64,000 nt of DNA, from assembly GCA_015698045.1 (NCBI GenBank), contig BLAL01000252.1:1736001-1800000 (forward strand). Direction: 5' to 3'. Made by a program: the position numbers and the translations under genes. Every line of letters starts with the position of its first letter. Position 1 is the first letter of the stretch. The stretch comes from Rhizophagus clarus (taxonomy: Eukaryota; Glomeromycota; Glomeromycetes; Glomerales; Glomeraceae). The notes under the pieces were generated by a model. That model saw nothing but the letters and a program-made list of their open reading frames with translations, did no database searches and was not told the DNA's origin. Below are positions 12,308 through 25,713 of the stretch, piece after piece.

Positions 12308-13470
12308 GTATTAAAGAATTTTTTTTTCATAAAAATTTGATTCACAAATCTACAGAAAAGAGTTTCTTTTCTTCTTCTCTTTTCCTTCTTCTAATTTTTA
12401 TAACTTTTAAAATTATTACTAAAATTCTATATAATAATAGGATTTGCTTACTTTTAAATAGGTTATTTATAGATTTTAAAGTAAAATTATATATAATAAG
12501 ATTTAAAGATCTTATTATATATTTATATATAAATAAATTATAGTTAAAATATAAAAGTAAGGTAAAAATTATTAGTAATCTTTATAAATAATAAATAATA
12601 TCCTATAATAAGTAATAACTAATCAGTTATATTAGGATTCTGCTTACTACTAATAAAGGTTACTATAGAAAAATTATGGTTTATTAATAGTTTTAATTTA
12701 TCTTTATTTTTAATTCTATTTTAAAAGTAAATTTATTTTATCTTTTAAAAAAAGTAGTTTTTTAGACTTTTAGTAATATAACTTTGTATAATTAGTATTT
12801 ATAGATTTATTAATATAATAAATATTAAATAATTTATTATTTAATTTTTTTTTAATCCTTTTGAAAAAAATGAATTTAATATAGTTTTATTGACAATAAG
12901 AATAAAATACATACAATAAATATATAATAAAACAAAATTTATTATTTAATAGATTATATTATATACAATAAATAATAATAATAATAAAAAAAAAAAATAA
13001 TATATAATAAAATTTTAATTATTTCTTTTCTTTTTTTAATAATTATATAATATATATAAACTCTTTTACTATATCTATTTTTTTTTTTTTTTTTTTGCAA
13101 TAAGAATTAAAATATATTATATATAAAAATATTTACTTTTTATAATTATATATAGTTTAATTGTTAATTTACAAAATATTATTAGTTTATATACTGTAAT
13201 TTAAAAAACTAATAATGTTTTTAAAATATGTAAAGATAATACAGCTTCTGACTTCTGTGTTATTAATTACTTATATAAAGAACTAATTTTTACAAAAGTA
13301 AATTACTTAAATAATAATTTCATATAGTAAAATAAACAATTTTTAAATTGACTTGAAGTTTATCTAATTTAAGTTATTATACAAAGAAACATTTTTGTAC
13401 TTTATCTTTTTATTGCTTATGCCAGCTATTGTAAAATAGTATTATTATAGAAATCTATAATCTGAAAGAA
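12308..13470. other. AT-rich intergenic region
   Basis: Over 1.1 kb of very AT-rich DNA with homopolymer and TTATA runs between the inverted-repeat element and the 3' end of SNU66. Nothing else seen. Confidence 0.45.
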
Positions 13471-15992
13471 TTATTGATCTTTGGATTTTTTGGATGGCTT
13501 TTCCATTTCTTGTTCAGCCTTTCGCTTCAATCCAAAAGTTACCTAAATGTAAAAAATGTAAAAATGTAAAATATGAATTAATATTGTTATCATAAATAAG
13601 GTAAAAAGAGAAAAGAAGTTTACATACCTTTTCTCTTTCAGGTGCATTCATACTTTGACCAGTTAATCCACCATTTACTGTAATGATACTGGGACTACTG
13701 ATTGAGGTGATTCCAGATGCTTTGGAAGATCCTGAATGCTTTCCATTGTTACCTAACGCCATGCTTGGAGGAACCACACTAAAAATATGTAGAATATACA
13801 ATAAGTAATACTTTCAAATTCATTTTATCTTAAGTAAGAATAAACACTACATACGCTCTATTACCAACAGATAATACAACATGTGCACTTCCACTAGCCT
13901 TTTGCCTCTCTTGCAAAGCCGTAGCCATATTCAATGGTGTATCAATACTACTCATGGCTTTAAGCTTACGTTCTTCCTCAAGCTTCTTGAGACGTTTTTC
14001 TGTCTTTGCTTTTCCAGAAGATTTTCCATGGAATTTGTGAGATAATTGTCGGAATGCCTCCTTTGGCGTAAGTTGATTACCAAACTCATCAACATATTCT
14101 AAATTAATATCTGGTTTATAATCTTTAAACCTTGCTTCCATTTCTCGCAGGTGTTCACGATCTCTGTAACTACTTTCACTATCCCGACCACCACCGCGGT
14201 ATCCTTTTTCCTTTGCCTTTTGTTTTTCTTTCTCTCTTTCATTTTGTCTTTCTAGATCTCTCTTGCGTTGTTCAGCAAGCCATTTTTGTCGCTCTCTCTG
14301 AATGCGTTCTTTTTCAAGTTGTTCTTCATTTGGTTTAATCGAAAAACCTATATAAAAACCAATTAATGACATTGTAATGGAATATTATTATATTACAACA
14401 GTTTAAATAATTTATAATTAAACGTTACCTTTCTGTTGTAAAAGGGCCAATGTAGCAGCCATACCGCTACTAACCAAAGGTTCTTCTTCAACTACGCCAG
14501 TCTAAATAAATAATAAATTAATAATTTATAACAAAATTATGAATAATAATTTTAAAAATCATGACTTACTAATTTTGGTTCATCTTGAATATTAGCCATA
14601 TCGCTATCTTCTATGTCTTCTGCTTCCTTCCAGCCACCTTTTTTTTCTTCTGTAACTTCATCCATTTCAACATCATCGGCTTCACCTTCTTCTTTCTCTT
14701 CCTTCACAGGATCATAGTCAGATTGTTGATCTGATCTTAGTTCAGCTTCAGCAGGTTTAGCTATTGTTGGAGCAACAGTAAGCGATCTAACAAATTCCGA
14801 TGTATCAGAGATTACTAATCCTTCTCCAGGTGTCTCATTCTCATTCGTTTCGTCTCTAGTTTCTGTCACTAATAAAATTAAATTTAATATATTAGTAACA
14901 AGCTTAAAAAATTTATGTAAATGAAATTGTAAACATACAAATTCTAGCGATTTCCTCAACATTTGTTTTCGTAACTTTTTTTGCGGCCATTTTTCTCGCT
15001 CTAGCTAAGGCCTGTTGGAGATCATCATCGTCAACAAAACTGATATCATCGAAATTTTGTCTTCTAGCTTGGTTCGATGTTACTACAGAAGGTAAATTAT
15101 CAATTTCCATTGCGTTAGGTTCATTTACTGTTTGTTCATCTTCATCATCAACAACCTTCTTCCTTACTTTCTTCTTCTTTTTAGTCTATTATGCATAAAC
15201 TGATGTTAATTTTGGTTAATGAAATTTACAATTTTAGACAAAAATAATAACTAATCTTAAAATCTAATTTCTTGTTGTGTTTTAAATGATACGAAAGACA
15301 CATACCTTTGGTTTCTTGAAAGCTATTTCAGATTCTTCTTTAGTATAATAATCTTTAATTTCGATCATCTCTATATATTTAAAATAAAAAAACTTTGATT
15401 ATTAATTGTAACCTGATATTATTTAATTTCTTCGAAATAGTGATAAAATGATATTACTATCATAAGACAAAGAAATCGATCTTGACTTTAAGTTCTCTGC
15501 TACTTTATTCTTTCGTTCATCTTCGTCTATCTGAACAGTACCGTCGTTTCCTAACATAAAACTCTAGAAAAATTATAGTTCACTTAATTATCATCAACAT
15601 TAAAATGAAGATATCCCGATCCATTATTAATAATTAATTACCATTCTCTTATCTCCTTCAATTTCCTCATCGTAATGTGATAAGAGACCCTTTTTGGGTA
15701 TTCCTCCTCCTCCAAAATTAAATTCTTCGTCGTCATAACCAGTGTAAATTGGCTTTTTCTTTTTATTTTCTAAATTCTTCTGAAGTTTTTGTTGTTCTTC
15801 AAGCTGTACTGAAATCAGCTGATCACCTTCCTCTACAAGTGGATCGAATAAATAAAAGTATATAAATATTCATAAAAAAATTTGAATAGCAAACAATGTA
15901 TTACCTTCATTTTCAAGAATGCTCGAATCTTTTAAAACTAAAATACGTTCTTCACCGTCTTGAAAATCTGATATATCGTGAGCTACTTGCAT
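13471..15992 (-). CDS. SNU66: SNU66/SART1, tri-snRNP splicing factor
   Basis: Multi-exon gene for the SART1/Snu66 family, a component of the U4/U6.U5 tri-snRNP. The N-terminal exon (start 15992) reads MQVAHDISDFQDGEERILVL followed by KDSSILEN, matching the family's leader. Next comes a YTGYDDEEF segment and SHYDEEIEGDKRM, a well-known conserved block. The C-terminal part has a long Arg/Lys/Glu coiled-coil region (around 14220-14330), the REMEARFKDYKPDINLEYVD block, LTPKEAFRQLSHKFHGK, and the C-terminal APEREKV followed by TFGLKRKAEQE, ending KKSKDQ. Introns are short GT-AG. It is divergent from the BTB-TLDc gene with only ~157 bp between starts. Confidence 0.92.
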
Positions 15993-16149
15993 TTTTTTAA
16001 AAACTAATGAATCAAAAAAGTGTTTGTTTATTAAAATGATTTTCCAGTTTACCGCAGGAAAATAATTGAATGCCGTACCACCGACAGAAAATACCTAATA
16101 TGGGTATTAGTATTAATATGATGATTTTTTTCAAAATATTTTTCTTCTA

Positions 16150-17783
16150 ATGCCACCTTCAAAGTTATATCCAAAATTATCGAAAGATTTAGAGAATCTT
16201 TTAGAGAGTGGATATAATCATGATGTCATTATACAAATAGGTGAAGAATCAACAACAAATGAATTTAAAGAATTTAAAGTACATTCATTACTATTAGGAG
16301 CGAGATCTTTATATTTTCGTTCTGCATTGTCAAATAAATGGGCAGTTAAAAAAGATGGAATGATTACTTTTAAAAAACCGAATATTTCTCCAAAAATATT
16401 TGAAATAATTGTTAGGTAAGCGTGGTTATTAAAATAATATCTGTAATTCCTTTTGTTTATCAATTTTTCATTTTTTTTTTTTTTTTTTTTTTTTCATACA
16501 GATACATATATACAGGAGAAATTTATTTAGAACAACAAGAAAATACGGAAATTATAAAAATATTAGTGGCGTCGGATGAATTAATATTAGAAGAATTAAT
16601 TGAGCATATACAAGAATATTTAATAAATGAACAATCATCATGGTTACAAGAAAATGTTTTATACGTTTTACGTAAATTGTTAGGACAAGAAACTTGTAAA
16701 GTATTACGCAACCATTGTTTAGAAATAATTTGTCGTGATCCTCAAATTATTTTTGATCCAAGAATTTTTGATTTATTAGACAAAAATATTCTATTAATGT
16801 TAATTACGAGAGATGACCTTGCTATTGATGAAATTAAAATTTGGCAAAGATTAATTCAATGGGGTTGTACTAGGATCTCTTTTCCACCACCTATACCTTC
16901 ATCGTCTTTTTCTTCGTCTATAACGACAACGGCAACAAAATATAATTTAAAGAATTGGACTTCAACAGAATTTGAATCATTAAAAGATATTCTTGCAGAT
17001 TTTATTCCTCTAATTAGATTTTTCCAAATATCACGGGATGATTTTCATCAACATATTTATCCTTTTAGAAAGATTTTGCCAAAAACCCTTAAACATGATT
17101 TAATTTCTTATTACATTGCGTCACATTATAAACCAATCTCAAAAATTTTATCACCTAGAGTACCAGCATTTGATTCAATAATTATATCTTACAAGCATGC
17201 TATATTGATTGAAAATTGGATAAGTAAAAAAGATGATGATGATATATTACCTTCATTTCGCTTTCCATCTATAACATCAACGCCTACTTTTTCTTTTTAT
17301 TCTTCTTCAAATCAAAATCAAAATCAAAAATTAAATTATGAATGGCATCTTTTATATCGAGCAAGTAGAGATGATTTCTCTGCTGAATCATTTCATGCAA
17401 AATGTGATAATCAAGGAGCATGTGTTGTAGCAATTAAAGTTAAAGACCAATCAGTTATTTTGGGCGGTTATAATCCTATAGGATGGTTTTCAAGTAGTGG
17501 ATCACCTTCTTCAACTGATTCTAGTTTTATTTATTCTTTAGATTTAAATATGTTTCCTTTAAATTTCAAATTAAGTAGAGTTTTACCGGATAAAACATAT
17601 CAAGCTATCTATCAATCTTCAAAATATGGTCCAATATTTGGAGCAGCTGAACTATGCATCTACAGTAATTGTGACAAAGTTAAGGGCTCAAAATGTTTAA
17701 CTCATAATATTTATGAACAAAATATCTTATTTGGTGAATTTTGTGTTGAAGATTATGAGGTGTTTAAAATAATTTTGGATTAG
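16150..17783 (+). CDS. BTB-BACK-TLDc domain protein
   Basis: Two exons (16150-16415, 16502-17783; 515 codons) with one intron carrying a 24-T pyrimidine tract. N-terminal BTB/POZ domain (about residues 12-115, with HDVIIQIG, FKVHSLLLGARSLYFRSAL and YIYTGEIYL); then a BACK-like helical region (about 120-240); then a C-terminal TLDc-type domain (about 285-515, with WHLLYRASRDDFSAESFHAK, VILGGYNPIGW, FGEFCVEDYEVFKI). BTB-BACK proteins often act as substrate adaptors for Cullin-3 ligases; the role of the TLDc end in these fungi is not known to me. This combination is hugely expanded in Rhizophagus, so it is a useful marker for the organism. Confidence 0.9.
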
Positions 17784-18435
17784 ATTTAAGTAAATTATAT
17801 TGCCTTGCAAATAAAGTGTTAAAAAATTTTAAATCATTTATTTCTGTTAGTATAAATTTATATTTATTATTTTATTATTTCAATAATTTTGATTTTTTTT
17901 TTTTTTTTGCAATAAATTTTAATTAGAGAAAAACTTTCTCTGAAATTATATTTTCTTTAAGAATTCTAGACAAACTACTTACTGGAGACAAATGTTCTAT
18001 AAATTAGTATGTCTTCAAAGATAAATTAATATGATTCAAAAAAAATTGATGTTTTTTTTCTTTTTTTTCTTATTTTTATAAATAATAAATGCTAAGCACT
18101 TAATTACTGGAAGATAAAGAAGGGAATATATTGATCTATAATTTTCTTTTCATTCCTCCTCCCTTCCAAATTGAAGATCGAGATTCATAATCATATAGAT
18201 TTGTTTCGTTAAGGTCTATAGTCTAAAGCAAAAGAATTACTTCGACCATATATGCCAACCAAAATTTATTTGATATTATTCAACTGACTATATGATTGTA
18301 TTACCCTTTAGATGACTCTATGAAAATGAATATGATAATAATTAATTACATTGACCCAAAATGCTTAAGTTACTATAATACAAATTAAATAGTTATGTAA
18401 TTTCTATTCTATAATATATTGCAGATTTATTTTAA
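17784..18435. other. Convergent intergenic region
   Basis: Region between the 3' ends of the BTB-TLDc gene and the C2-domain gene, AT-rich with poly-T runs. No further gene seen. Confidence 0.45.
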
Positions 18436-19680
18436 TTAAAAGAAGGCACTATGATCTGATTTATTGTCATCTATAACTTCATCTATGCGTAAAACAGCCG
18501 TTCCCATAAAAATTTCGTCTACGACATCAGTAGGTGATTTGTCGCCAACTTTACGAAGGAAAGAATTTGCAACTAACGACGAAGTGGTAGGACTTATTTG
18601 AGCTGCTTGTGAATATGCTGACCTCTACAAATGTGAAACAAAGCTTAAAAATCCATATTAACAATTAATTATTAATCAAACGAAATACTTGATAAACACT
18701 TACAAGGGAAGTAGCTGAACGAGAACGTGCCATATAATGAATTCCGAAATTTTGCCTGAATTTAACTAAATAATTTCAAATCTCATTGAGAAATAAAATA
18801 ACGTTTAAGAGATAACATGCTGAATACATATTAAAATGCACTAACTTGATCTTTCGTCATCTTGGCGTTCGGTACGTTCTGATATTATTCCTGCGATTCC
18901 TCCAAATATTTGCGTTTTCTTGAGAGGTGGCCTATTTAATTTAAAACATTCACGTGTTTTAAATACAGCACATACTGAATTCCAAGTGGATTAATAAAAA
19001 ATAATTGCCAACTTACACTTTAAAAGTAAAATTTCCAGAAGTATGTTTCATATTAATTGTCAACTATAGGAGATATAACATGACCAATTACATTAATTAT
19101 ATAAATTAATAGTTTTTGCAAAATATGGTATGAAAAATATTTACTTTAAGTGTGGAATTGATTTTGCTATCCTGTAGCAAATATCTTCTAGTCATAGAAT
19201 TCAATCCAACATATTCTGAAAGATTTAATAATAACTTCCCAATATTATTTACTTCCTTTCCACCATTTAATTCCTAAAAGTTAAACAAATCGTAAATATC
19301 TATAAATTTCTAATAAAACAAACGATCCAAGCAAAATATACCTGCTTTACTTTGATGCTTAACTCACAAGGTGTTAAAACACCATCTTTGGCAATTATAA
19401 TCTGTACTGAATTATGTAACTTATAACACCAGACAATAGAATGGTATTTAATTGAAGCCCTAAATTTTATCAATATCTAAATAAATACTTAGAAAATAAG
19501 TTATCAAGATATTTATACATACCGTTCAGTTGCACCATTTGTTTTTTTTCCATTTTTCAATTTCCATTTTATATAATATTGACCAGCTACCAATGGTACA
19601 TTTGCTAACTCTTCTATGAGAATTTCTAGTTCAAATAGTACTTTTCTATTTCTGGGAATGACAAAAGATGAAAATGACAT
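18436..19680 (-). CDS. FAM102/EEIG1-like N-terminal C2 (NT-C2) protein
   Basis: Spliced gene beginning MSFSSFVIPRNRKVLFELEI at 19680. The first ~150 residues match the NT-C2 fold of FAM102/EEIG1 and related proteins: an LFELEILIEELANVPLVAGQ opening, then YYIKWKLKNGK, a KELNGGKEV-type turn (here KQELNGGKEVNN), GKLLLNLSEYVGLNS and LKLTINMKHTSGNFTFKV. After the domain comes a Ser/Arg-rich tail (RPPLKKTQIFGG, MARSRSATS) ending DDNKSDHSAFF. NT-C2 domains are thought to tether proteins to membranes in trafficking; the exact role here is unknown. Divergent from the dehydrogenase E2 gene. The family call rests on pattern recognition. Confidence 0.78.
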
Positions 19681-20210
19681 CGTTTAAAATTGATATTTAA
19701 AATTTAAAAATGAACAAGAAAATATACTTTATATAAAGAAAACCTACAAATTCCGATGTTTTTCATTAAGCTGTACGTTAATTAATTTCCTATTTATGTG
19801 CATCTTATTTATCCAAATTTGTAGAATGAATTATTACCTAATAATGTAGATCACCATACGCGTGACACATAAAGATGCGAAGAACGAATTTTCTTGTATA
19901 GCTTTGTTTCGTATTTCCACGATGTTCTCACGAAGGTTCAATGTGATTAGGGTGTGTTTCCACATTTTACACGTGATAAAGCCAACTATTTTAACACGAG
20001 AAATAGGATAATTTTGCATTTTATGACTCAATTTACAAGTAATTATTTCTTATTAAAATTAGCTGAGCCAGAATTTCCAATACTTTTCACATAGGATTAT
20101 CAATATTAATAAAGCGAAATGTAATTCGATTTTTGTAAAAGTAAGTTTATGTTATTAAAATCATTTTTTTTTTCATACTTTAATTAATTCTCTTGTTCTT
20201 AATTAACCAG
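19681..20210. promoter_or_regulatory. Divergent intergenic region and probable first exon of the E2 gene
   Basis: Between two divergent genes. It contains a strong GTAAGT donor at about 20140 and the acceptor TTAACCAG at 20210, implying a non-coding or unresolved first exon of the E2 gene upstream. No in-frame ATG was found just before the donor. Confidence 0.4.
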
Positions 20211-21749
20211 TCACGTTTATCTTCCTTATCAACAAAACCTACCTATTCATATTCAAAAAAATTCAATTCAACTTATTATGTTCGTGATTTTCACTCTTCA
20301 TATCCAAATAATGCAGTGGTACCTTTCCTATTGGCGGATATTGGTGAGGGTATAACGGAATGTGAAATAGTTCAATGGTTGGTATATTCAATAAAAATCA
20401 TTATTAATTTTCTAGTTTACTGATTTTTTCTTATCAGGTTTGTTCAACTAGGTGATAATATTTCAGAATTTGATAAAATTTGTGAAGTTCAATCGGATAA
20501 GGCTTCAGTGGAAATCACATCCCGTTATACAGGCGTCATCAAGAAATTACATTATAAAGTTGGTGAAATGGCGAAAGTTGGGAACCCAATTGTTGACATT
20601 GAAACAGAAACTGATAGTCCTAGTGAGCCGGAGTCAAGTGTAATCAATTCAGAATTTTCACCATCATCATCATCAACGCAAGGTCAATCAAATGTTATAA
20701 CAGAACCTTTAATTGGCGGTGAAAAAACTTTCACTTTGGCAACTCCAGCTGTTAGACGTGTTGCACGTGAGCATAATATTGATATTAGCAATATAAAAGG
20801 GACTGGAAAAAATGGGCGCATAACAAAAGAAGATATTTTGAATTACGTAGCAGTGGGAAAGGAAACTCAGCCTTTTTCGAAAGAAAGTAATTATACTTTA
20901 ATTTTATTTATATACATGATATTTGAATATATATACTCTTATTAACATAGTATTTTTCATAAAATAATTGCTAACATTTCATATTGAAAAGTTGTCGAAG
21001 ATAAGCTCGTTCCATTGTCAATTATTCAAAAATCAATGTTTAAGACAATGTCACGTTCGTTAGCAATCCCACATTTTGGGTACTCAGATGAATATGTGTT
21101 AGATAATCTAATTGCTTCTCGCAATTTAATTAATGATTATGTTGCTAAAAATAATCAATTTTCCTTCGGCAAAATATCTTTTATGCCAATCTTCATTAAG
21201 TCATTTTCTGTTGCACTAAAACAATTTCCGATTCTGAATGCTTGTGTTACCGATGGTGATGACGCAAATATGGCAAAATTAAAATTTCGTAGATCACATA
21301 ATATCGGTATCGCAATGGATACACCCGGAGGTCTTATAGTACCGAATATAAAAAATGTTCAAGCAAAATCTATTTTTGAAATTGCAAGTGATTTACAAAG
21401 ATTGCAAGAAGCAGGAAAAAGGAATGCAATTCCTCTAAATGATTTTCAAGAGGGAACTATAACTTTATCAAATATTGGAATCATTGGAGGAACTTTCCTT
21501 TCTCCTGTTGTCGTTTCTTCAGAAGTATGTATTGCGGCTATAGGTAAAATGCAAAAAGTGCCACGTTTTGAAGATGTTAAGGATGAAGTGACAGGACAAT
21601 TAATCGAAAAAGTTGTTGGAAAACATGTTATTACTGTAAGTTTTTGTGCAGATCACCGTGTAATAGATGGAGCTACTGTAGCTAGATTCTCTCAAGAATG
21701 GAAAAATCTTCTGGAAAATCCAATTTTACTCTCTGCAGAATTAAGATGA
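20211..21749 (+). CDS. DBT: Branched-chain keto-acid dehydrogenase E2 (DBT), 5' end unresolved
   Basis: Dihydrolipoyl transacylase of the mitochondrial branched-chain 2-oxoacid dehydrogenase complex, which degrades Leu, Ile and Val. Exons 20211-20377, 20438-20886 and 20992-21749 join in frame to 457 codons. Seen in order: a Ser/Thr/Arg-rich presequence-like start; the lipoyl domain opening [12 protein letters not shown] with the lipoyl-Lys motif [14 protein letters not shown] (the family-specific signature); an E3/E1-binding domain ([20 protein letters not shown]); and the catalytic core ending in [15 protein letters not shown] with the active-site His and Asp. No initiator ATG lies in this exon's frame: a TAA precedes it at 20181, and an AG acceptor sits directly at 20210. 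The start codon is therefore in an upstream exon I could not identify. The donor GTTGGT after 20377 is weak but keeps the frame. Confidence 0.92.
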
Positions 21750-21897
21750 GTAGTTTCACTAGTTATAAGGAATTTATTTCATGAAATAAATGAGATAAAT
21801 GAAATTATAAAGCTAATTTGACAGTTATATTTTATTAGTATATTATTAAAAAATGAGTAGATAAAGCTTACTCTTATAGATTGAAAGTTTAAATAAA

Positions 21898-24800
21898 TTA
21901 AGAAGTAATGTTAATAAATTTCCTTTTTTTAGAAGAGTCATCTTCTAATTCATTATCTAATGATGGATCGAAAAATTCTGAAGTACTATTAGCTTCCCAA
22001 TCTCGTTTGATATATTTTAATGCTGCCAAATTGTATCCAAGCAAATCCTGTGTAAATAAAACAAAAAGTTAATCGCGATAAACAAGATTCTTAATATAAA
22101 AGTAAAGAAAATTATTTACCTTTTGATGTTTTAATGCAGTCCTTATGTGTATTCTTAGGGAATCTAGCCTAGGTCTCATTAGTCGATTCGCTACAATTTG
22201 ATCATGATGGACTTTAAGAAGATAAAATAGTATCCGACATGTCAATGTAATATTTATTTCCTATTATAAGGAAAGAGTTGTTAATAATAGTTAATTATTT
22301 ATCAAAGAAAAAATTGGCATACTTTTTTAGCCCACATGTCTAAATATTGTAATAGCGATATGACTTTGGTGAACGGTAAAACTAATAAAGCTTCTTCTAG
22401 TTCTGTTGATTTTACTTTCTCGATAATTCTCAAAACATATTGATCTCCAGTGAGATTTCCTAGAGCTACTAATATAGGATTAGATTTTGGTGGAGGACCA
22501 GGATCTTTTCCCCGTTCTTTAAGCTAGAATTACAAACAAAAATTTTGAGTCATTATTATAGGAATAAACAAATAAATAATAACCCTGAATATATTACTTC
22601 GTTGTATGTTGCCCATGAAGCTGCATTTTCATCAGCAATATCTAATGCTTCCATTATTCTTTCACCAGCTTTTAGAGTTTCCATAGTTTGTTTACCAGCT
22701 GATGACACTTCTACGGCATTGTCTTCAAGACTGGTTTTTTCCATTGAAGTGGTTAAAGTGGACTCGTATAATTCTTCTAGTTCTTTCTCACGTTCTTCTT
22801 CTAAAAAAAGCTGAATAATAATTAGTTTATAATAGCAGAAGAAAACTTCAAAAATGTCGTAATACGTATTATCAATATACCGGTTCATCTGTTTGTTCCC
22901 AGACCCTTATGGTCCTATCGTGAGACCCAGAAATTAAAATGTTTCCACGCTTGCTAACTGCCAAAGCCCATACTTCTCCATGATGACCTTCAAGCTTCAT
23001 TATATTTTCAAACTAAAAAGAAGTGCTAATTAATATTTAAAAGGCATAACAACATCATATGTTGTGTATATACCTTGTCACCATCCCAGTATTTGACTAA
23101 CTTGTCTTTGCTTGCCGAGAAAATATAATGCGTGTTCGCGACAAATTGTACAGACATAATACTATCTTGGTGGGCAAATATTGATTTGTGACAATCACCA
23201 AAATCGAGGCCCCATATCTTAATATTTTTATCAGCGGACCCCGTAACTATTAATTTATTATCTGAAGAAATATCCATTGACAATACGGGCAACTATAATT
23301 CCAAAAAAAATTCGTTATATGTAAATGTAAACGAGCAAAGAAAAGATAATTGAAAACATACCTTATGACCATATAATGACAAGAAAAATTTCAAAGTGTC
23401 ACTATAAAATACTTTTACAGTTGTATCTAACAATGCAACAGCGATTAATTTTTGATTTGGACTATAGCGGACAAATAATATGTCATCTGACATTTTTAGT
23501 GTACGAGTATGAACCAATGTAAGACGTCTGAATACAAGCTAAAATGATATGGTAATCAAGAATAAATAATATGAAGAATATGATTTATCACAATCATAAG
23601 AAATAACTATAAAATCTACCCCATTTTCGCCATGTGGTTTCTCTTCCAACATGTCAAAATCCCAAAATTTGACATTCGTATCAGCACTTCCCGTTACTAA
23701 TCCCTTTTTGTCTGGTCTAACTTGTAAAGACCATATAGCCTTATCATGCGCTTCAATTGATTCTATTAAGGACGCTGAAGCTATGTCAAATAATTCGAGA
23801 TGGCCAGACTTAGTGCCGACAATGACCTATAAATTAATTATTGTCAAAGAATTCATAAATAAGATGGTAATATAAATATTAAAAGAAATTATTACTTACA
23901 TATCTATTTTCTTGTAGAAACGCGCTACATAAAGCATATCCACATTCCATTGTTTGAATGCAAGAAGTGGTCCGCATGTTCCAAATTTTGAGTGTATCTA
24001 TAATAATGAAGTGTATAAAAACGCAATTCACAAATATTCAACTTTTTTATTGATTGTATTCACCTTTTGATGCTGAACACAATAAATTATCATCAGAACT
24101 TAGCGATAAAGTTCTAATGTCGCTGCGGTGGCCCAAAAGATCGATTGAATATAATTTTGATGGTATTACTACATCCTTAATCTTTTTGTCCGAAAGATTT
24201 ACGGTATATACTTCTAACATATTATTCGTTAAAGATGTGAGAACCTATTAAAACTCGTTAGTAACTTTTTATAAAGATCTAATAGAAATAATAAGAAAAC
24301 TTTCTTACTCGTATCGAACCATTCTTATCTTCGATCATTGAAAAATCAAAAGAGCGTACTTTTCCATCAGTTCGAATAATTTGATAAGGTGTAATTAAAT
24401 CCTCTGCATGAATTTGTTTTTCTTCAACATTAATTTCCATGAAATCATTTTCATCTTGGACTCTATGTTGCTTTTCCTTCTGACGTTTTTTTCGTCGCGT
24501 CAATTTTTTTTTGATCTCTTCATGTGTACGAATACGAAAAATTTCTACGGATTTCCCGGGTCCTTGGACTCCCAATAAACTGGATTTTGAATGAAATTTT
24601 ATTGTAATAACACGATCCTTTCCTTGTCTTTTAACACTTCCAAAAAATCGAATCGATTTCTTTATCTATTATTTTTTTAAATTGTTAATATAATCAACTC
24701 AGATATGTCTAACTAAATTACTAAGTACCTCATTTTCCTCTTCTTTATTTGAATCATCGATTTCTAGTCCCTTAGCTAGAACTTCATGATCTATAGTCCA

Positions 24801-25713
24801 AACTTTAAATTCAGCATCTTCACTCCCGGTCACTAACATTTTTTCATCCTCCGATATATCAAAATCCCAAATTTCACTACGATGAGCTACAACTGTTTCC
24901 ATACAATGTTGAGTACTTAAGTCCCATAATTTTAAGAGGGTATCTTTAGATGACGAAAGAAGATACCCGGATGATGATGTCAGATCTTTAGACTTATGAC
25001 CTCCCAATAAAGGTTTCAAAAGGAACCGAATTGAAGTAATTTGATCCTTATGACCCCGCATTCTATTTAAAAGAATTAAGTCAGGTAATTTATGTAATAT
25101 TTAAAGTATATACTTCTTAGCTGCTTTACCTATAAAGACCAACTTCCCCAACAATGTCCCATATAATGAGATCAGTATCGTTTGATCCTGATGCTAATCT
25201 TGTTCCAGTCTTATCAAATGTTAATGCAGTAACTGCCCCTCGATGCCCGTTAAATATGATTGAAGATGATGATGTCTCAATATTCCATATTCGAATTGAC
25301 CCATCTGCGTATCTATTTAATCAAATAAATTCATTCGAAATTCATCGTTATTTCATTTCAATAATAAAGTTCAAAAATTATGCTAAATAAATACTCAACC
25401 CAACGGCATAATCTATTTTATTTGGACTTTTTGCTATTATTGTAACTTCTGACTTGTTATCAATATCATGCCATTTTCCTATCTATAATAAAGACCGATT
25501 AATACAAAAGATCATTGTTTTATTTGCTAAATTGTAATGTGGAAACAATTCAACACGTACGAGAATACCCTTTTTCAAATCCCATAAAACAACGTCTTCT
25601 AATGCCGGAGCGATAGCAAACCTATCATCTCCAGAGAATACAGCGTTTGATAACGAACTAGTTATAACACCGAATGTTTTACAAGGCTCATAACGAAGAT
25701 ATGATTTTACCAT
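21898..25713 (-). CDS. UTP12: WDR3/UTP12 (DIP2), ribosome biogenesis WD40 protein
   Basis: Many-exon gene starting [20 protein letters not shown] at 25713. It has a run of WD40 repeats (examples: [95 protein letters not shown]) that would build two propellers. These are followed by the all-helical Utp12 domain (ending near [19 protein letters not shown] and [18 protein letters not shown]) and a basic tail. Between propellers lies a Lys-rich insert ([19 protein letters not shown], around 24470). The protein is a subunit of the UTP-B module of the nucleolar small-subunit processome. Its 3' end is about 150 bp from the end of the convergent E2 gene. Confidence 0.93.

Noticed and set aside
12292-12543. 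83-codon hydrophobic frame
   Set aside because: Begins inside a MITE-like end and reflects AT-rich composition.
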